Source: Cristatella mucedo
Lineage: Eukaryota > Bryozoa > Phylactolaemata > Cristatellidae
Length of the DNA: 64,000 nt
Direction of reading: 5' to 3'
Assembly (NCBI GenBank): GCA_009760855.2
Contig: WPIO01000002.1
Span: forward strand, 6,008,501 to 6,072,500
The position numbers and the translations under genes were made by a program. The notes under the pieces are model-generated. The model saw only the letters and a list, made by a program, of their open reading frames with translations, was not told the origin of the DNA and did not search any database. Of this stretch, positions 1 through 12,175 are shown one piece after another. The first letter of the stretch is position 1; every line of letters starts with the position of its first letter.

Positions 1-219
1 TTAACTGTCATAGCATATATGTCTCTATCCTAACAGATTATCCGTTCAAACGTTCAAAAATTTATTTTGGTAGAAAATTCATTAAAAAAGCATGGTTGAC
101 TCCGAGAATTTTAGCAGCTTCCACCAAATCTCCAATGCCGTGCACATCAAAGATACGGGAACGAGAAGCAGCAGACCAGCTAAAATCTTACACACAAACT
201 TAAAATCTACCAAGTAATT

Positions 220-1420
220 TCCTTAAGACTTTAAAGAAAGTCGCTCAATAAAATCAGAGTTGCTGTGGATAAACAGTGACCTTCTCAGAATAAAGACGAA
301 GGTAGATTCTCGGTGCTTTGTCTTCTGGATCTTTTTGCGGCGTGCGGTGCTAGTGATTGCCCAACTCCGTGCTGTGTACTTCTCATTTCGCCCGGGCATC
401 ACAAGCGCGTGGCACTGCAATAGTGCCGATCTCATTTTAATAGCAGAGTGCATAGTATTGATGTCAATGGGTAACAGTCACGAGAGGAGCCTCTAAAGAA
501 CGGCGTACCCTATGGTTCTTCGCTTGGTAAACTTCTTTTCAAAATATTTGCTCTTCCCTAGCCACTAAAGTCGTCAATCACAACTTAGGCTTTCATTCCC
601 CGGTCAATAATGCACAGCGGTACCTACGCTGTGATCCTTCCCAGCTTTCCAGCATGCACATTTTTTTTAGTTCCCTTGCTGCATGTATTTTGGACTACGA
701 CATTTGGATGGCAGCGAACTTCATAGAAATTAAATTACAACAAAATCAACCTACTAGTTATGGGCGAACCTAGTGTGACTCAAAACATGGAAAAATATCG
801 ATTGAAATGGACGGTGCCAGCATGTCTTTAGTAGCATCTGAACGAAATCTGGGCGTCCGGTACCGGTGACTCCTATAGACTGTCATCACTGTCGAGTTTT
901 CTATTTTAAGCTACGTAGCAAAGCAAATTTAAAGGCCTGCTTAGACAGAAGAACCACATCTAAGTTGGTTGAGGCCTTCATGACATCCCGTCTTGTCTTA
1001 TGAATGTCACTGCTTCCATATATTTGGGCCTGTTTCAATCAAGTGCTTACAGTTGGCGAAAAACTGTGCAGCAAGGCTTGTCTATCGTCAACGTTGCAGT
1101 AGCCACATTACTCCAATTCTCGAAAAACGGCAATGACTTCGTATCCAGCAGCACATCGACATTAAGATTTGTCACTCACTTGCATTTTCCTTTACTCTCT
1201 TGCTCCAGCCCACCTACCTAAAATACTTACCAATCAGAATAGCTATTCTGCCACCTGCTCTTTTGACTCATGTCATACCTTGAACCAACCTCTCATATAT
1301 TAGAGACCATGCCTTTGGTTCGGAAACTCTTGAAGTCTAAAACTCCTTATTGACTGTCGTCACGACATCGCATGACTTGACGTATTAAAAGAAGCTAAAA
1401 ATGGCTATTTTCCTCTTAGC
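220..1420 (+). mobile_element. Degenerate LINE family A copy (reverse transcriptase remnant)
   Basis: A decayed plus-strand copy of the LINE found intact-like at 10.7-12.2 kb. Line by line it retains equivalents of RT motif A (around 310-350), the GITGTALQW region (395-425), the GVPQGS block (510-530), the NHNLGF block (570-595), the template-grip region, and the GDRAFSSYAP segment near 1310-1340. Stops and frameshifts are everywhere, so it is a fossil. No intact YADD box or tail could be recognised. Confidence 0.7.
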
Positions 1421-3592
1421 ATTGGCTTGGTCATTGCAAATTTGGCTGCAGGTGGATAAGCATGCTTAACCTAGGCATGGTTTTACTAACCGAGCAGACA
1501 TTCTTAATGCCAAGCATGCGTAGAGTGCAAAATGAATTCATCCATCCAAACTCAACAACAATAAGTTCAGATCATTATTATTATAGCTGTTAAAAGATGG
1601 CCTCACAAATTGCGACGATTGTGTAAACTTCTGGAGAAGTGCCCACGAGTGCTATGCCGCACGCAAACCTGCGAAGCTGCACAAGACAGGCAGCGGCGCG
1701 CAGGTTTGTAGAATCACTAGGAAGAGGAAGCTAGAACTCGGGAGCGAACGGCTTAGACGCTTGTACTCACGGCTGCGATTATTCTCAAACGACAGCGAAC
1801 CGTGTGCTAGCTAGCTAGCTACGATAAAGTGCTGAGGACCTGCAGCCGGATGCAATAGCAGGCCACGTTGTTCGGTTAAAAGCTCGTTTATCTGGTTCTG
1901 GTTCTCTCTGCATATGTATCTCTGCATATGTGTGCATATGTATCGGAGTCTGGAGCGTCGGGAGAGCTACGGGCATAGTGTTTAGCTCCTTGGCTACAGT
2001 GACTTGGCTAGCTCAGTAGGCCAGGAGTACATCAGGGCTGAGTGGTCGTGTTGGTAATTAATTATTATTAGTTATATTGAATTATTATTATACTTAATTA
2101 TCATTAGGTGCTCGAGCGGAGCTCATGCAGCTCAACCGCTGCAGCAAATAGTACATGGGCATTGTAGCAGCACAGTCAATGTCCCTGAATGCAGCTAGTA
2201 GCGACAGGCAGGGACATTGACTGTTGCAAAAACTGGGAGAAGGGCTGCTGTTAGTCTGGCCGCGTTCGTCAGCGTCACTGTGGTTGAGTTGGACCCTGTG
2301 ATTGATCCCTCTGGACGGAAAAGCTGCAATAAAGAGAACGAAATCATGAAAGGCAGCTGAGGGCAGCCCTCTGATCAGCCTTGTAAAGCTGCTAATTGCC
2401 AAATTCAAATGCTGCCATGGAATTTCTGTCCTTTGAATCATACACGCATTTTCGTTTTCTGAAGAGACATTTACTTGAAGATTAGCTGTGAGAGACGTCT
2501 GTAGTCGGGAGGCTTCTGATTGAGCAGTGGTATTCTGAAGTTCACCCAATTAAGTACAGCATGACAAGCTGCCCGACAATCAGGGGTCAGCTGGGCCGTC
2601 TATGGTCCATAACGATTTCTGCCAGTGGTTTACTCTTTCTAGAGACTAGAGGGATTATGCCTCCAAAATAGGCAGTGGCAAATAAGCGAGAGCGAGCCGT
2701 ATTACCTTACTTTCTTACCAAAGCTATCGTGATTAGGCATTTTCAATAAACATACCATACTTAATGCGGATTTGTAATGATTTTAGTTTCTTCTTTACAT
2801 GCCCAGACATAAATTAAAGATTATGGAGCATTAATGGAATGAACTAAAAATAAAATGAACTAGTTCAAAAATCTCTCTCTTTCTCCTCTTCAGCGTACTC
2901 CATCCCTTTTAACTACCGACCAACATTTCCAGAAGAAGTCTTTTTATATAAATTTGACTTTCAATGAGCCATTATCAGGCCCTACGAGTGGAAGGTAACC
3001 GTTGAAGCAATTATTTGCCAGGTCTGAGCCTGGGTGCAAGCAGAAAACTTTGATCTACATTTCTGCCATTACTGAAGGGAGGGCTATTATTACTGGCGGT
3101 GCCATCTTAAGAATTTTGAATCCCGTGACTCCAAAATTTCCCTGCCTTCCACTCCACAATAAAAAACTCGATGAGACGAAAAACCTATTCAATTATTTAT
3201 ACGCAGCAGCTGTAAGAGCGACTTAAATTCATGTGCTGATCGTCTTAACTACCCTTCTTATTCGGAATGTAGCATAAGTGACAGCGGCAGAAAGTGACGC
3301 TCGCGTTGGATCGAAAGCTTATAAATTATCAAATTAGTGTTAATCTATAATAATTGGCTCGCTGTTTAAAAATGTTAAGCCATTTATAAATGCAATGCTC
3401 TAAAGCATCACTAACGCATGATTTAATATTTACAAGCTGAGCCGTGATCGCGAAGCTTAATGTCATTTAAATTCAGAGGCTGCAAGAAAGCACGAGACTC
3501 AAAACCGGTGAAGATTAGCTTAAAACATTCTATTAACATAGCCTGTCGGGCTTCACAGCTGCTAAAACTTGGTCACAGAGACTGGTATATTC
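1421..3592. other. Intergenic stretch without recognisable gene
   Basis: AT-rich sequence with short low-complexity patches: a GCTA run near 1806-1820 and TAATTATTATTA near 2055-2105. There is one strong hairpin at 2172-2224. A 151-codon minus-strand open frame at 2094-2549 has no recognisable motif and is within the length expected by chance. Confidence 0.5.
2172..2224. repeat. Perfect 16-bp inverted repeat (hairpin)
   Basis: ACAGTCAATGTCCCTG at 2172-2187 is exactly complementary to 2209-2224, with a 21-base loop. No flanking transposon features were recognised. It could be a structured RNA stem, a small inverted-repeat element or a protein-binding palindrome. Confidence 0.7.
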
Positions 3593-3768
3593 GGTGAGCC
3601 GTGATGGCACACTAGGTAAGGCGTTTGCTTTTCACGACTTCGGCCAGGAGGTCGTGGGCTCTAATCCTTCGGTGGGCAATCTCTTATTGCTGCAGCAAGC
3701 GGAGGTGATAGCTGCAAAGGCTCTTCTGTCGCTATGTAAAAGAGGTCATTGAATCAGCTAAAATTTTT
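3593..3768 (+). mobile_element. tRNA-derived SINE, family 2, copy 1
   Basis: About 175 bases with a tRNA-like head. An A box (TGGCACACTAGG) lies at 3605-3616 and a B box (GGGCTCTAATCC) at 3656-3667, as in RNA polymerase III internal promoters. A second copy at 5243 shares the head, the roughly 90-base body and the end (AATCAGC followed by AAATTTTT). Matching ends at both sites identify it as a dispersed SINE and not a tRNA gene. It cannot fold as a complete modern tRNA from what I see. Confidence 0.7.
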
Positions 3769-4784
3769 GTTTGTTCACATTCTCACGGACTTTCGGAACC
3801 AGAATGTTTAGACCACCTCTTCCTTCAGAAGGCAAAGGGACCACAATAACGCACTGTGCTTGCCATAATGCTACAAATAAATGGGAAATGAAGCTATATT
3901 TTTGCTTATTTTTAAGATCGAGCCGCCAGCTTGAATAAACTGAAACCTCAATTACATTGGCGTATGCAGACATGCCGGAACTGTCTTCGCAGTTACCTAG
4001 AGGACAGGACCACGCTTACAGGAAATGATATGAAATCATATTACCCTCGGCTGGTCCCCTCTCACGGAAAGCATTTCCAAGGTCTCTGCACTGTTGAGAC
4101 AACTGCGTTCCTCTGAAAGCTTGTAATTGAGTCTAATGTGTACATATCTGTAACTTTCTGACGATCACAATACGTCTAGTAACAAATTTTCGATTCTTCG
4201 CAATTTCTAATCGCTGTGGATTCGCCAGCACTCACAGCTTTGTCTCGGCTAACGGTTCTTCGTAAACACTTATCGGACGCATAGGAAACATTACCGACTG
4301 TAAGTCATGAGCTCAAAGTCAACAAAAACTACCATCTCTTGGCCGTGCGAACAGTCAAAGTAAGGATTTTCCTAACTGTACTTAATCGCGTGCAATTTAC
4401 TTGGGCAATTTCGTTGCGAATGTCGTACGTACGTGGTGCAGATAAATGTCATTGGCAGAAGCTGTACGAACGTAATCTTATGCTTGAATACTAGGGCACA
4501 TTGTAGGATGTGGTTGGCGCTTTAGCTAGCGCTGTTGCTAGGTGCATATGCTTAGACCGTATTTTTTTTACACATATTCTGCTTTGTATCAGTGCAAAGA
4601 CTGAATTTTGTTGAGGGCTGCCATAGTAATTTTTCATTAGTCATTTTACTTTGGATGTCACTGAAAGGAAGGCAATGTATGAGGATGCAAACCTAGCGAA
4701 CACCAAACGAGATGCAAATAACTAATGCTACTGGATTGGTGCAGCTATTTTGTTTATCCGTGTTGGTAACTTATTCTTGAATGT
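3769..4784. other. Intergenic stretch, nothing recognised
   Basis: AT-rich unique-looking sequence between a SINE and a LINE tail. No splice-bounded exon, protein family or RNA gene was recognised on either strand. Only short chance open frames of under 75 codons are present. Confidence 0.5.
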
Positions 4785-4990
4785 AATAATAATAATAATA
4801 AAGCACTTGATAAAGTGCCCTCAGAGAACTCAATCTCTTTCTAGGCGCTTTACATTTGCTGCAAAGGGAAATGCAATTGAATGGGAAGTAAAATCATGGT
4901 TGATAAACAAACAACATGAATAACACGGTTAGGGTTGACATGCACAGGGTCAGCATGCAAATGTGGTTAGTGTACCCAATAAGTGTATGA
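4785..4990 (-). mobile_element. LINE family A 3' end, severely 5'-truncated
   Basis: Read on the minus strand this is the 3' untranslated region of family A. It has the block with ATGTGCATG-type repeats, then the conserved GCGCCTAGAAAGAGATTGAG stem region, then an (ATT)n tail at 4785-4800. The truncation lies inside the 3' UTR, so no coding sequence remains. Confidence 0.8.
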
Positions 4991-5242
4991 CATGAATTCC
5001 TTGCATGCATCTAATACCTGGTCTACTTACAATTCTTATTGCTGAAAAGCTTATTTTGGTTAAGTTTTTTGTCTGAGAGTAACAGAGCGTGATGCTGGTG
5101 TCCGTATGCATACTTTTCATGTTACCAACCGCTAGCTATTTCCTATCTTGCGAGTCAAAAGTACAGGGGTAGGGTTTTGAATCTCTAAGGTCGCCATAAA
5201 TGCGACCTTATATTTACTAATAAGTGTCTAAAAAGAAGAGGT

Positions 5243-5420
5243 GGTGAGCCGTTATGTAACTCTAGGTAAGACGGTTGCTTTTCATGACTTCGGTCACGAG
5301 GTCGTGGGCTCTAGTCCTTCAGTGGGTGATTCCTTATTGCCGCTGCAAGCGGTGGTGACAGCCGTAAAGGTTCTTCTGTTGCAATACAAAGATGCTTTTA
5401 AATCAGCCAGTAATTTTTGA
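5243..5420 (+). mobile_element. tRNA-derived SINE, family 2, copy 2
   Basis: Second copy of the element at 3593. The B box (GGGCTCTAGTCC) is preserved. The A box is altered (TGTAACTCTAGG). The body and the AATCAGCCAGTAATTTTT end match copy 1. The two copies differ at many positions, so neither looks recent. Confidence 0.7.
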
Positions 5421-7140
5421 ATGACTAAAATTATGTGCGCCAATCTGTCTATCTATCCAGCTCATCGAAGGAGTGCCTCAATTAAAATAAGGAAGAATCC
5501 CCAAATCCACTTTCAGTCTCTCCGAGATTTTCCCTCGTGAGATGGTAATCCCTCACACCCTTTCCTGATATCCAGGCTGCACCCTATTTGGCCAAGACGT
5601 TACTTCAAGACTGTAATTACGATGCGTACCAAAACAACATGACTGCTGTATTTAGGATTTTTCAGTTGCACAATTAAGTATCCAGATGCTTTAATTAATG
5701 ACGAAACGATGAAAATGTGATACTTGAAGCATCCCTTTAATCGACCTACAGGTAGAGGTAGCAAGTAATAGTAACAGTTGTAAGCAATTAGTAGTCGTTG
5801 CTACATCAAGACCTAGCGGCTTTGACAGTTCGATATACTTCTTCAGCTGCTACTTGCTGCTGTGTGCATCTGCACAGAGTTGCTGTTTGTATCTGCTCTA
5901 CTTTGTAGCTTCCCTTCATCATGTAACAACAGTAGTTGGGGAAAAGGTCCTTTGAATTACCTGCAATGTTGTACAAGGCTCGTGTTCAATAGTACCCAAA
6001 GAAATTTAAGACACCTATGCCACTTTTGACAGCATGTGTATGAGGTGCCGGAAATTCATGAGGCCGGTCTGTACAAGATGTATCTTAAATAACTTGTACT
6101 GGAAGAACAATTCCACGTCACTGTGACAGCCTTCAAAAAACAAATATCTAAGAGACTCACTCACGAGATCCATTATTAGCATATCCAAGACTGATCTTTT
6201 CATCTCCTTACGCTGCGTATTGGCTGCTTTAGCTTTCTTTTTTGCTTCCCTGTCTGACCTGCGCCAACCTTTCAGCTTCGATCTTATGTCGGCTCCCACT
6301 GAACAAAAATAAACCAAATCTCAGCTCCAGCTCCAAATTCTATTTGCCGATGACGGAACTAATTTATCACCCTTCAGTTGACAATCTCAGCCTTATCTCT
6401 GGATTTTCTGGCTTTCTCTCATTTTTTGCACTCTGAATATCTCTCGCTCTCTTTTTATTCTGACTGATTTATGTACCCTTTTTGGTAGCCCATATCACCC
6501 GATATGTTCCAGCATGCTTGCAAAGTCTCAGTCTTTTCTGGGTCTTTCTGCCGTCGTGCTCGCGTTCGAGCCGAAGCACGCATACATGGCCACAGATTGA
6601 CCTCAGTTTCTCCCGCGATTGTACTAAGCTGTAGAAGCAAGCAGGGCTGTCGAGCGTAACTGATTCTGCGACCTTGTACGACCAGTGATCTGAAGAGATA
6701 ACTAGGCTAACAAACATGCTCCTTTGGCCTGCGGCGGATTGATAGACGCCTAAAAGTGTTATTCAACTGCTAGCAGGAATTCTTAAAGCTGCTTACATCT
6801 TAGTGCAGCATATTGCTTTTATAGGGATCACTGTCATGCGGTCTGGATTGCGAGCTCGATTGTACGATTTCTCTTGGAAAAAATATATTTACGAATCAAC
6901 TGACCACCAACATTGTAGGGAGTTGATAGCTCCCAAAACGAAAGGTCAGCTGTTTTGTATGGTTGTTCCAAAAATTCAATGCAAGTTTAGATCACAGGGT
7001 CGTCACCAAGCATTTTTTAACTATATGGCCTGGCACTTTAGTTTTGCTCTTACACATAGTATGGGTAAGATCCGGATCGATAGCTTGAGTGAGTGAGTTA
7101 GTCTGCATTTGTGTGTGCTTATGCGTGTGTACATACATAT
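5421..7140. other. Intergenic stretch with one possible exon
   Basis: AT-rich sequence. Apart from the minus-strand exon candidate at 6165-6298, nothing is recognised. Open frames at 6455-6717 (minus) and 6803-7096 (plus) lack known motifs and convincing splice borders. Confidence 0.4.
6165..6298 (-). CDS. Possible internal exon, function unknown
   Basis: On the minus strand a TTTATTTTTGTTCAG acceptor opens a 134-base segment without stops, which ends at a GTGAGTGAG donor. The phases are 1 in and 0 out. The encoded stretch is basic and lysine/arginine-rich (WRRSDREAKKKAKAAN) and ends in hydrophobic residues (VLDMLIMDL). The splice consensus on both sides is good, but no neighbouring exon was found and the family is not recognised. 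It could be a fragment of an old gene or transposase, or chance. Confidence 0.2.
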
Positions 7141-7564
7141 AGAAAGTGAGAGATTGAGAGTGATGGAGAGAGAGACAGAGAGAGACAGAGAGAGACAGAG
7201 AGACAGAGAGAGCGAGAGAGAGAGAGAGAGAGAGGGACAGAGAGAAAGACAGTTAGAGAGACAGAGAGAGAGAGAGAGACAGACAGAGACAGACAGAGAC
7301 AGAGAGCCAGACAGAGACAGAGAGAGACAGAGACACAGAGAGACACCGAGAGACACAGAGAGACAGTAAGAGGCAGAGAGAGACACAGAGAGACACAGAG
7401 ACACGGAGACACAGAGAGAATCAGAGAGACACATAGAGACACAGAGAGACGCAGAGAGACACAGAAAGACACAGAGACACAGAGAGACACAGAGAGACAC
7501 AGAGACAGAGAGAGACAGAGAGACCAATAGACAGACCTAGAGAGACCGAGAGAGAGACAGGGAG
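7141..7564. repeat. GAGACA/GAGA purine-strand microsatellite, about 420 bp
   Basis: Imperfect tandem repeat of GAGA, GACA and CACAGA units with the plus strand almost entirely purine plus C. Long open frames through it (168 codons on two minus frames, Ser/Leu/Cys-rich) are repeat artefacts. A related tract lies in the gene intron at 58,790-59,560. Confidence 0.95.
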
Positions 7565-8615
7565 AAGTTTCGTGTCTTAAAAAGAAAACGGTAATAATTG
7601 TGCATGCCGTTATACAGCCTTGCAAAGAGCTTCTAACGAAGAGGGGACAATTTTTCTGATTTATTCAAAATGTTTCTTGAAAAGGCAGACTAGTCGATGT
7701 ATGCCGAGAGGTTTTAGCATGGTTCTTGTGATATAAAGGCGTTACCTTCGAAATACCAATGTATTGTGAAAAGAGCTTCAGTGAAGCTTGTGTGTGATTA
7801 GTGGATGCATTCAGATATTGCATATTAAACTAGTACAAGTAGTTTGACGACTTTGGACTATATAGCGTCATCAAGGATTTAAATCCAGCTTCTTGCTGTT
7901 CGTGCGGCCCCCTAAAAACAGCCTGGTCATTATAGCCACCCTAGCAGTAGCGCCTGAAAGCAAAACCTTCATCTGAACTTGCTGCAAAACTCAGCAAGTT
8001 TTCGGGACATAGGGCCCGATATTTTAATGTCCGATTTGTGGTGCTCAAAGAAACCAGCACGACCTTGCATATTTGATGTTGTTTCGTGATTATTCGGGAA
8101 TTAATAGGACGGTGGCATGTCCTTTAGATGTTTTAGGCAAGGTTCTTAAGTAGGGAGTCACCAACGGAACCAACCGGTTAGCATAGAGAGGTACCGGAGA
8201 TGTCTGCATTCCTAAACCAAAATTACCCGTATTGTAGTGCCTTGCTGGCCTTGGCTTAATTTTTAGCGCAAACAGGAGCTTTCGGCGACGGGCAAGAACT
8301 CCTTTGTCCTGGAGCAGTGAGCCAGAGAAGATCGCCAGTGCGGTTAGAGAGCAAGAGCTTAAGAGCAAGCCAGGAGGCTTTGAGACCAATGGTGGGGATT
8401 CGGCCTTTAGAATATTTCGGATACCCGCGGGAGCTGTTGATTGACGTTGGCTGGCTTGTCAATCTCGGCCATAACTCTGTTAAAAAAGAGTCGTCTGGAA
8501 CCCATTCGATATTCAAGCTGGACAGAGGGGCCATTCCAGTAGCATAGTGACGGTTTTAATGCCTTACCGTAATGGGCCACGGTGTCGGGCCCAATACCAC
8601 TAAGCTCTTGCCCAA
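7565..8615. other. Intergenic stretch, nothing recognised
   Basis: No gene family was recognised. Overlapping open frames at 8090-8547 on both strands lack retroviral pol or protease motifs, although they sit directly before the CpG-rich segment at 8616. Confidence 0.4.
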
Positions 8616-9360
8616 TTGTCTCAGCTAGTTATTTAAGAATTGAGCGACGCTCACTCTTGGTCTTTTGTTCGGCACCTCGCTTCGGCCTCGCTTCGACGCC
8701 GTTGGACTGGTTTCTCTGAAAGTGAGGGAGCATGGCGGGCTGTTGGCCGGCGATTGATGGGACAGGACGAGACAGCGCTAGGAGGATTCGTTGGACTCCA
8801 CCGAATACGGTCGTATCGCACCCGAGATTGCATTTGGCGTTTCTTTTGCGTGCGAGCGCTCGCACGTATTCTCAGAATAAGGAGTTGCCGGTGCGAGCTA
8901 GACGTAGTCGGTGTGTGTGGCGTATTCCTGCCGCAAGGTGAAAACGGAGTCCTAGTTCTCCGGTCAGGATTTAGGCTACGGTTCGGGCTCCGTCTACTTG
9001 GGTCGTTCCCCACTAGACGTAAGTAGCCTCAGCCTGGAGACGTATTCCCTCTGCTAGAGTGTTTGTGCGGTTGAGAGCGTACGAGAAGTGTGGAGATAAA
9101 ACTGAGCTGGACGCTTAGCGACTTTGCACTCTAGGGAATAAAGCTCAGTAAAATCCCCAATTTGTGTGTCTCGCTTTCCAATTCACGCCGCGGACTCACG
9201 ACCGCCTTTAGTAACGGTAAGTAAGTCAGCACCAGAAAAGCTCGTTTCGTGGCGGCCAGCGTATTTCGCGTTGGTGCGCACCGAACGGCATCGGGCGCTA
9301 GGTTACGCCGCTAGGTAAGCGGCACGTCAAGCCTACTCCGCCGAGCTTTCGGCGTAACAT
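8616..9360 (+). promoter_or_regulatory. CpG-rich island with TATA-like box, poly(A) signal and splice donor; possible solo LTR
   Basis: An isolated GC- and CpG-rich block in AT-rich surroundings. It contains a TATTTAAG box at 8630-8637, an AATAAA signal at 9137-9142, and GTAAGT donors at about 9019 and at 9217 (GTAAGTAAGT). A TATA box and AATAAA about 500 bases apart is the layout of an LTR. A donor after it would fit an LTR leader or a first exon. No primer-binding site, partner LTR or pol gene was recognised, so an ordinary promoter-proximal CpG island remains possible. Confidence 0.3.
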
Positions 9361-9539
9361 CACTAAACGCAGATTTAACTATCCTGCAGCCCCAACTTTG
9401 CTCTTTCGTGCTTTTGTACACATTTGTAAGCATGCTCACTTGCATAATAATGATATAACTCATAGTAAAAAGACATTTGCATCGCGTTCTTAGTGAACTA
9501 GATCTATCTATAAGCATTTTACCATGCTCTGTGAGATAA

Positions 9540-10495
9540 GTATATCAATATGGTTGGGGATAACATGCACGGTTTTAGCACGCATAAGGGCATACGGACA
9601 ATGCCTTAATCCAGCTAACGCTGCAAGGCAAAGGCGCGTTTATAGCATTTTCAAGTGTCTTCAGGGAATGGCGTGATGTCAGTCGGGAGTAACTTCTAGG
9701 CTTTGAGAGCATACGAAGTACAGGCACGGCCTCCTAAAGATCTGACGTTTTTGATTCAATGCATAGCTAAACGACCTCAATTACAGGTGCGGGTGGTGAT
9801 ATGCTTAGCCTGATTGGGTACTAGTTCTGATAGGTAAGGTCGAGCAACAGAATGAAGGAACCCAAAAGTAAATGACGAAGCCTGAAAGTTGATACGCTTC
9901 TTGATGGGGCCAGAGCGGGTCAGCGAGAAGTGGTGCAACTTGGCGACTGCAAAGCTCAGAACGGACATGCTTGCCTGAATAGATTTTCACCAACTATAAG
10001 TGCCTTTTGCTCAGACTGGTAGACCTGCAAGCAGTGAGTTACATAGGCTGACACGGGATGTTGCAAATGCACGGACCAGCTTGGACACGGTTTCCCTGTC
10101 AAATCCGGTACAAAGTTTTCTTTTTTACGGAGCTAAAAGTAGGCACACTTGAGTGCCGAGTGGGTGCAATCGTCCACTGAAAGATCACTTTGGAGCCTGA
10201 CGCAAAGAATTCGTGCACAGAGCAAGGGAGTTATGCTGGGCGAGCCCGTTTTGAGGGTAATGTTTTCCAATTTTAGGGCAACAGTTGTTGTGTCCACTGC
10301 TATTTTGGTGGCTTTATCATCATTCAACTTGAAACTGTCACAATGCTGCCGTGCAAGTGCGAATGCCAGAGCTACATGTCGGAAGGGAGCTTGGAGAGTC
10401 TGACATGCTGGATGCTGGGATGAGAGGGATCAAGGCATCAGTACAGCTGTGTGTAATCTGCATGGACGCGACTGCCTTGATTGCGCTTGGCTATA
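9540..10495 (-). mobile_element. Degenerate LINE family A copy
   Basis: Minus-strand fossil of family A. Recognisable blocks include the 3' UTR near 9540-9600, the GDRAF region near 9700, the LPVKQRI-type segment near 9890-9930, and the template-grip region near 10,170-10,300. The copy ends in the segment equivalent to IAKHNLGFHFY (10,480-10,495). It is rich in substitutions and frameshifts and much older than the copy that starts at 10,680. Confidence 0.65.
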
Positions 10496-10679
10496 GCAGA
10501 ATGTAAGCTGAAAAGAAGCAGACTAAGCACAAAGCAGTGGCTTGCGCCGAACTTTACAAAGTTGATCAGATGGGTGTTTAGCATTGATATCGTGACCGAT
10601 GTGAGGTTTTCGAATCAGCTGGATCAAGCTTGTTCACGCTTTGGGTTGCATTCTTGGATTCTGACAGAAATCTATGCTG

Positions 10680-12175
10680 AAATAATAATAATAATAATAA
10701 TATTGCACTTGATAAAGCGCCCTCAGAGAACTTAATCTCTTTCTAGGCGCTTTACATTTTCTGCAAAGTGATACGCAATAGAATAGTAAGTAAAATCATG
10801 CTTGAAAAACAAACAAAATGAATAACATGGTTAGGGGTTACATGCACTGGGTCAGCATGCAAATGTGGTTAGTGGCAGCATGAACAGTGTCAGCACGCAT
10901 AAGCACATCGAGGACGAATCACAAGGACCCACTAAATGCTGTCCTAAATAGGTATGTTTTTAAGTTTCTTTTAAATGTGGTCAGGTCAGGGGATGTTCTG
11001 ATGCAGGTCGGGAGGGAGTTCCAGGCTGTGGGAGCATACGAGCTAAATGCACGGTCTCCAAAGGATTTAAGGTTTGTACGAGGTATTTCTAGACTGTTGG
11101 ATTCCGAAAAGCGAGTGGTACGATGCTTTGCCTGATGGGGTAGTGTATCTGAAAGATAGGCTGGAGCCATAGAATGAAGAGACCTAAAAGTGAGCGACAA
11201 AACCTTGAAGTCAATCCGTTGCTTGACTGGTAACCAGTGCAGGTCGGCGAGAAGTGGAGTAATGTGGCAACTGCGACGCTCACGACAGACAAGCCTAGCT
11301 GCAGAGTTTTGCACCAGCTGCAATCGCCTGATCGCACATGCTGGTAGGCCAGTGAGCAGTGAGTTGCAGAAGTCGAGACGAGATGTCACGAATGCATGGA
11401 CCAACTTGGACGTGGTATCCTTATCTAAACAAGCCCTAATTTTAGCAATGTTATGAAGCTGAAAATAGGCTGATTTGACTGTGGAGCTGATGTGGTCGTC
11501 TAACGAGAGGTCACTTTGGAATATGACACCTAGATTTCGAGCTGATGCAACTGGAAATATGCTGGCAGAGCCAATTTTGAAAGTCAGCCTTTCCAATTTC
11601 TGAATAACACTAGGTTTGCCCATAACTAGTAAGTTAGTTTTATCATCGTTTAGTTTTAGAAAATTTGCTGCCATCCATGATCGGATGTCATCAATGCATG
11701 CAGCAAGTGAGTTGAGAGAATTTGAGGTGCTCGAAGGCTGGGAGGGATCAAAGCAAAGGTACAACTGAGTGTCATCCGCATAGAAGTGAAAGCCTAGATT
11801 GTGCTTGGCAATCACATCAGCGAGAGGGAGAGTATAAACGGTGAAAAGGACCGGACCTAGCACAGAGCCCTGAGGTACTCCATATTTTAGAGGTACTTCA
11901 GATGATCTTTGTCCATTCACGTCAACACTCTGGAGTCTCCCACTGAGATAGGACCTGAACCACTGCAGAGCAGTGCCAGTGATGCCCAGGCGAGATGAGA
12001 GGCGCTCTAGAAGTACTTTGTGATCGATGGTATCAAAAGCTGCCGAAAGATCGAGCAAAACAAGAAGAGACACTCTACCCATGTCTGCATTCCTAAGTAG
12101 GTCGTTGTATACCCGAAGCAATGCTGACTCTGTGGAGTGATTAGCTCTAAAGCCAGACTGGAAACCTAATTCGGT
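10680..12175 (-). mobile_element. LINE family A, best-preserved copy, 5'-truncated
   Basis: Non-LTR retrotransposon of CR1/L2 type. On the minus strand it runs from the middle of the reverse transcriptase through the C-terminal domain and about 240 bases of 3' UTR. It ends in a conserved stem-loop region (GCGCCTAG...GGGCGCTTTATCAAG) and an (ATT)n tail at 10,680-10,703. The 5' break is just before the RT QSGFRANHSTES block, so the endonuclease and any ORF1 are missing. Long uninterrupted coding capacity marks it as the youngest-looking copy in the window. Confidence 0.9.

Noticed and set aside
7021-7625. Two 168-codon Ser/Leu/Cys-rich reading frames on the minus strand
   Set aside because: They lie inside the GAGACA microsatellite. 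Stop codons are absent because of the repeat unit.
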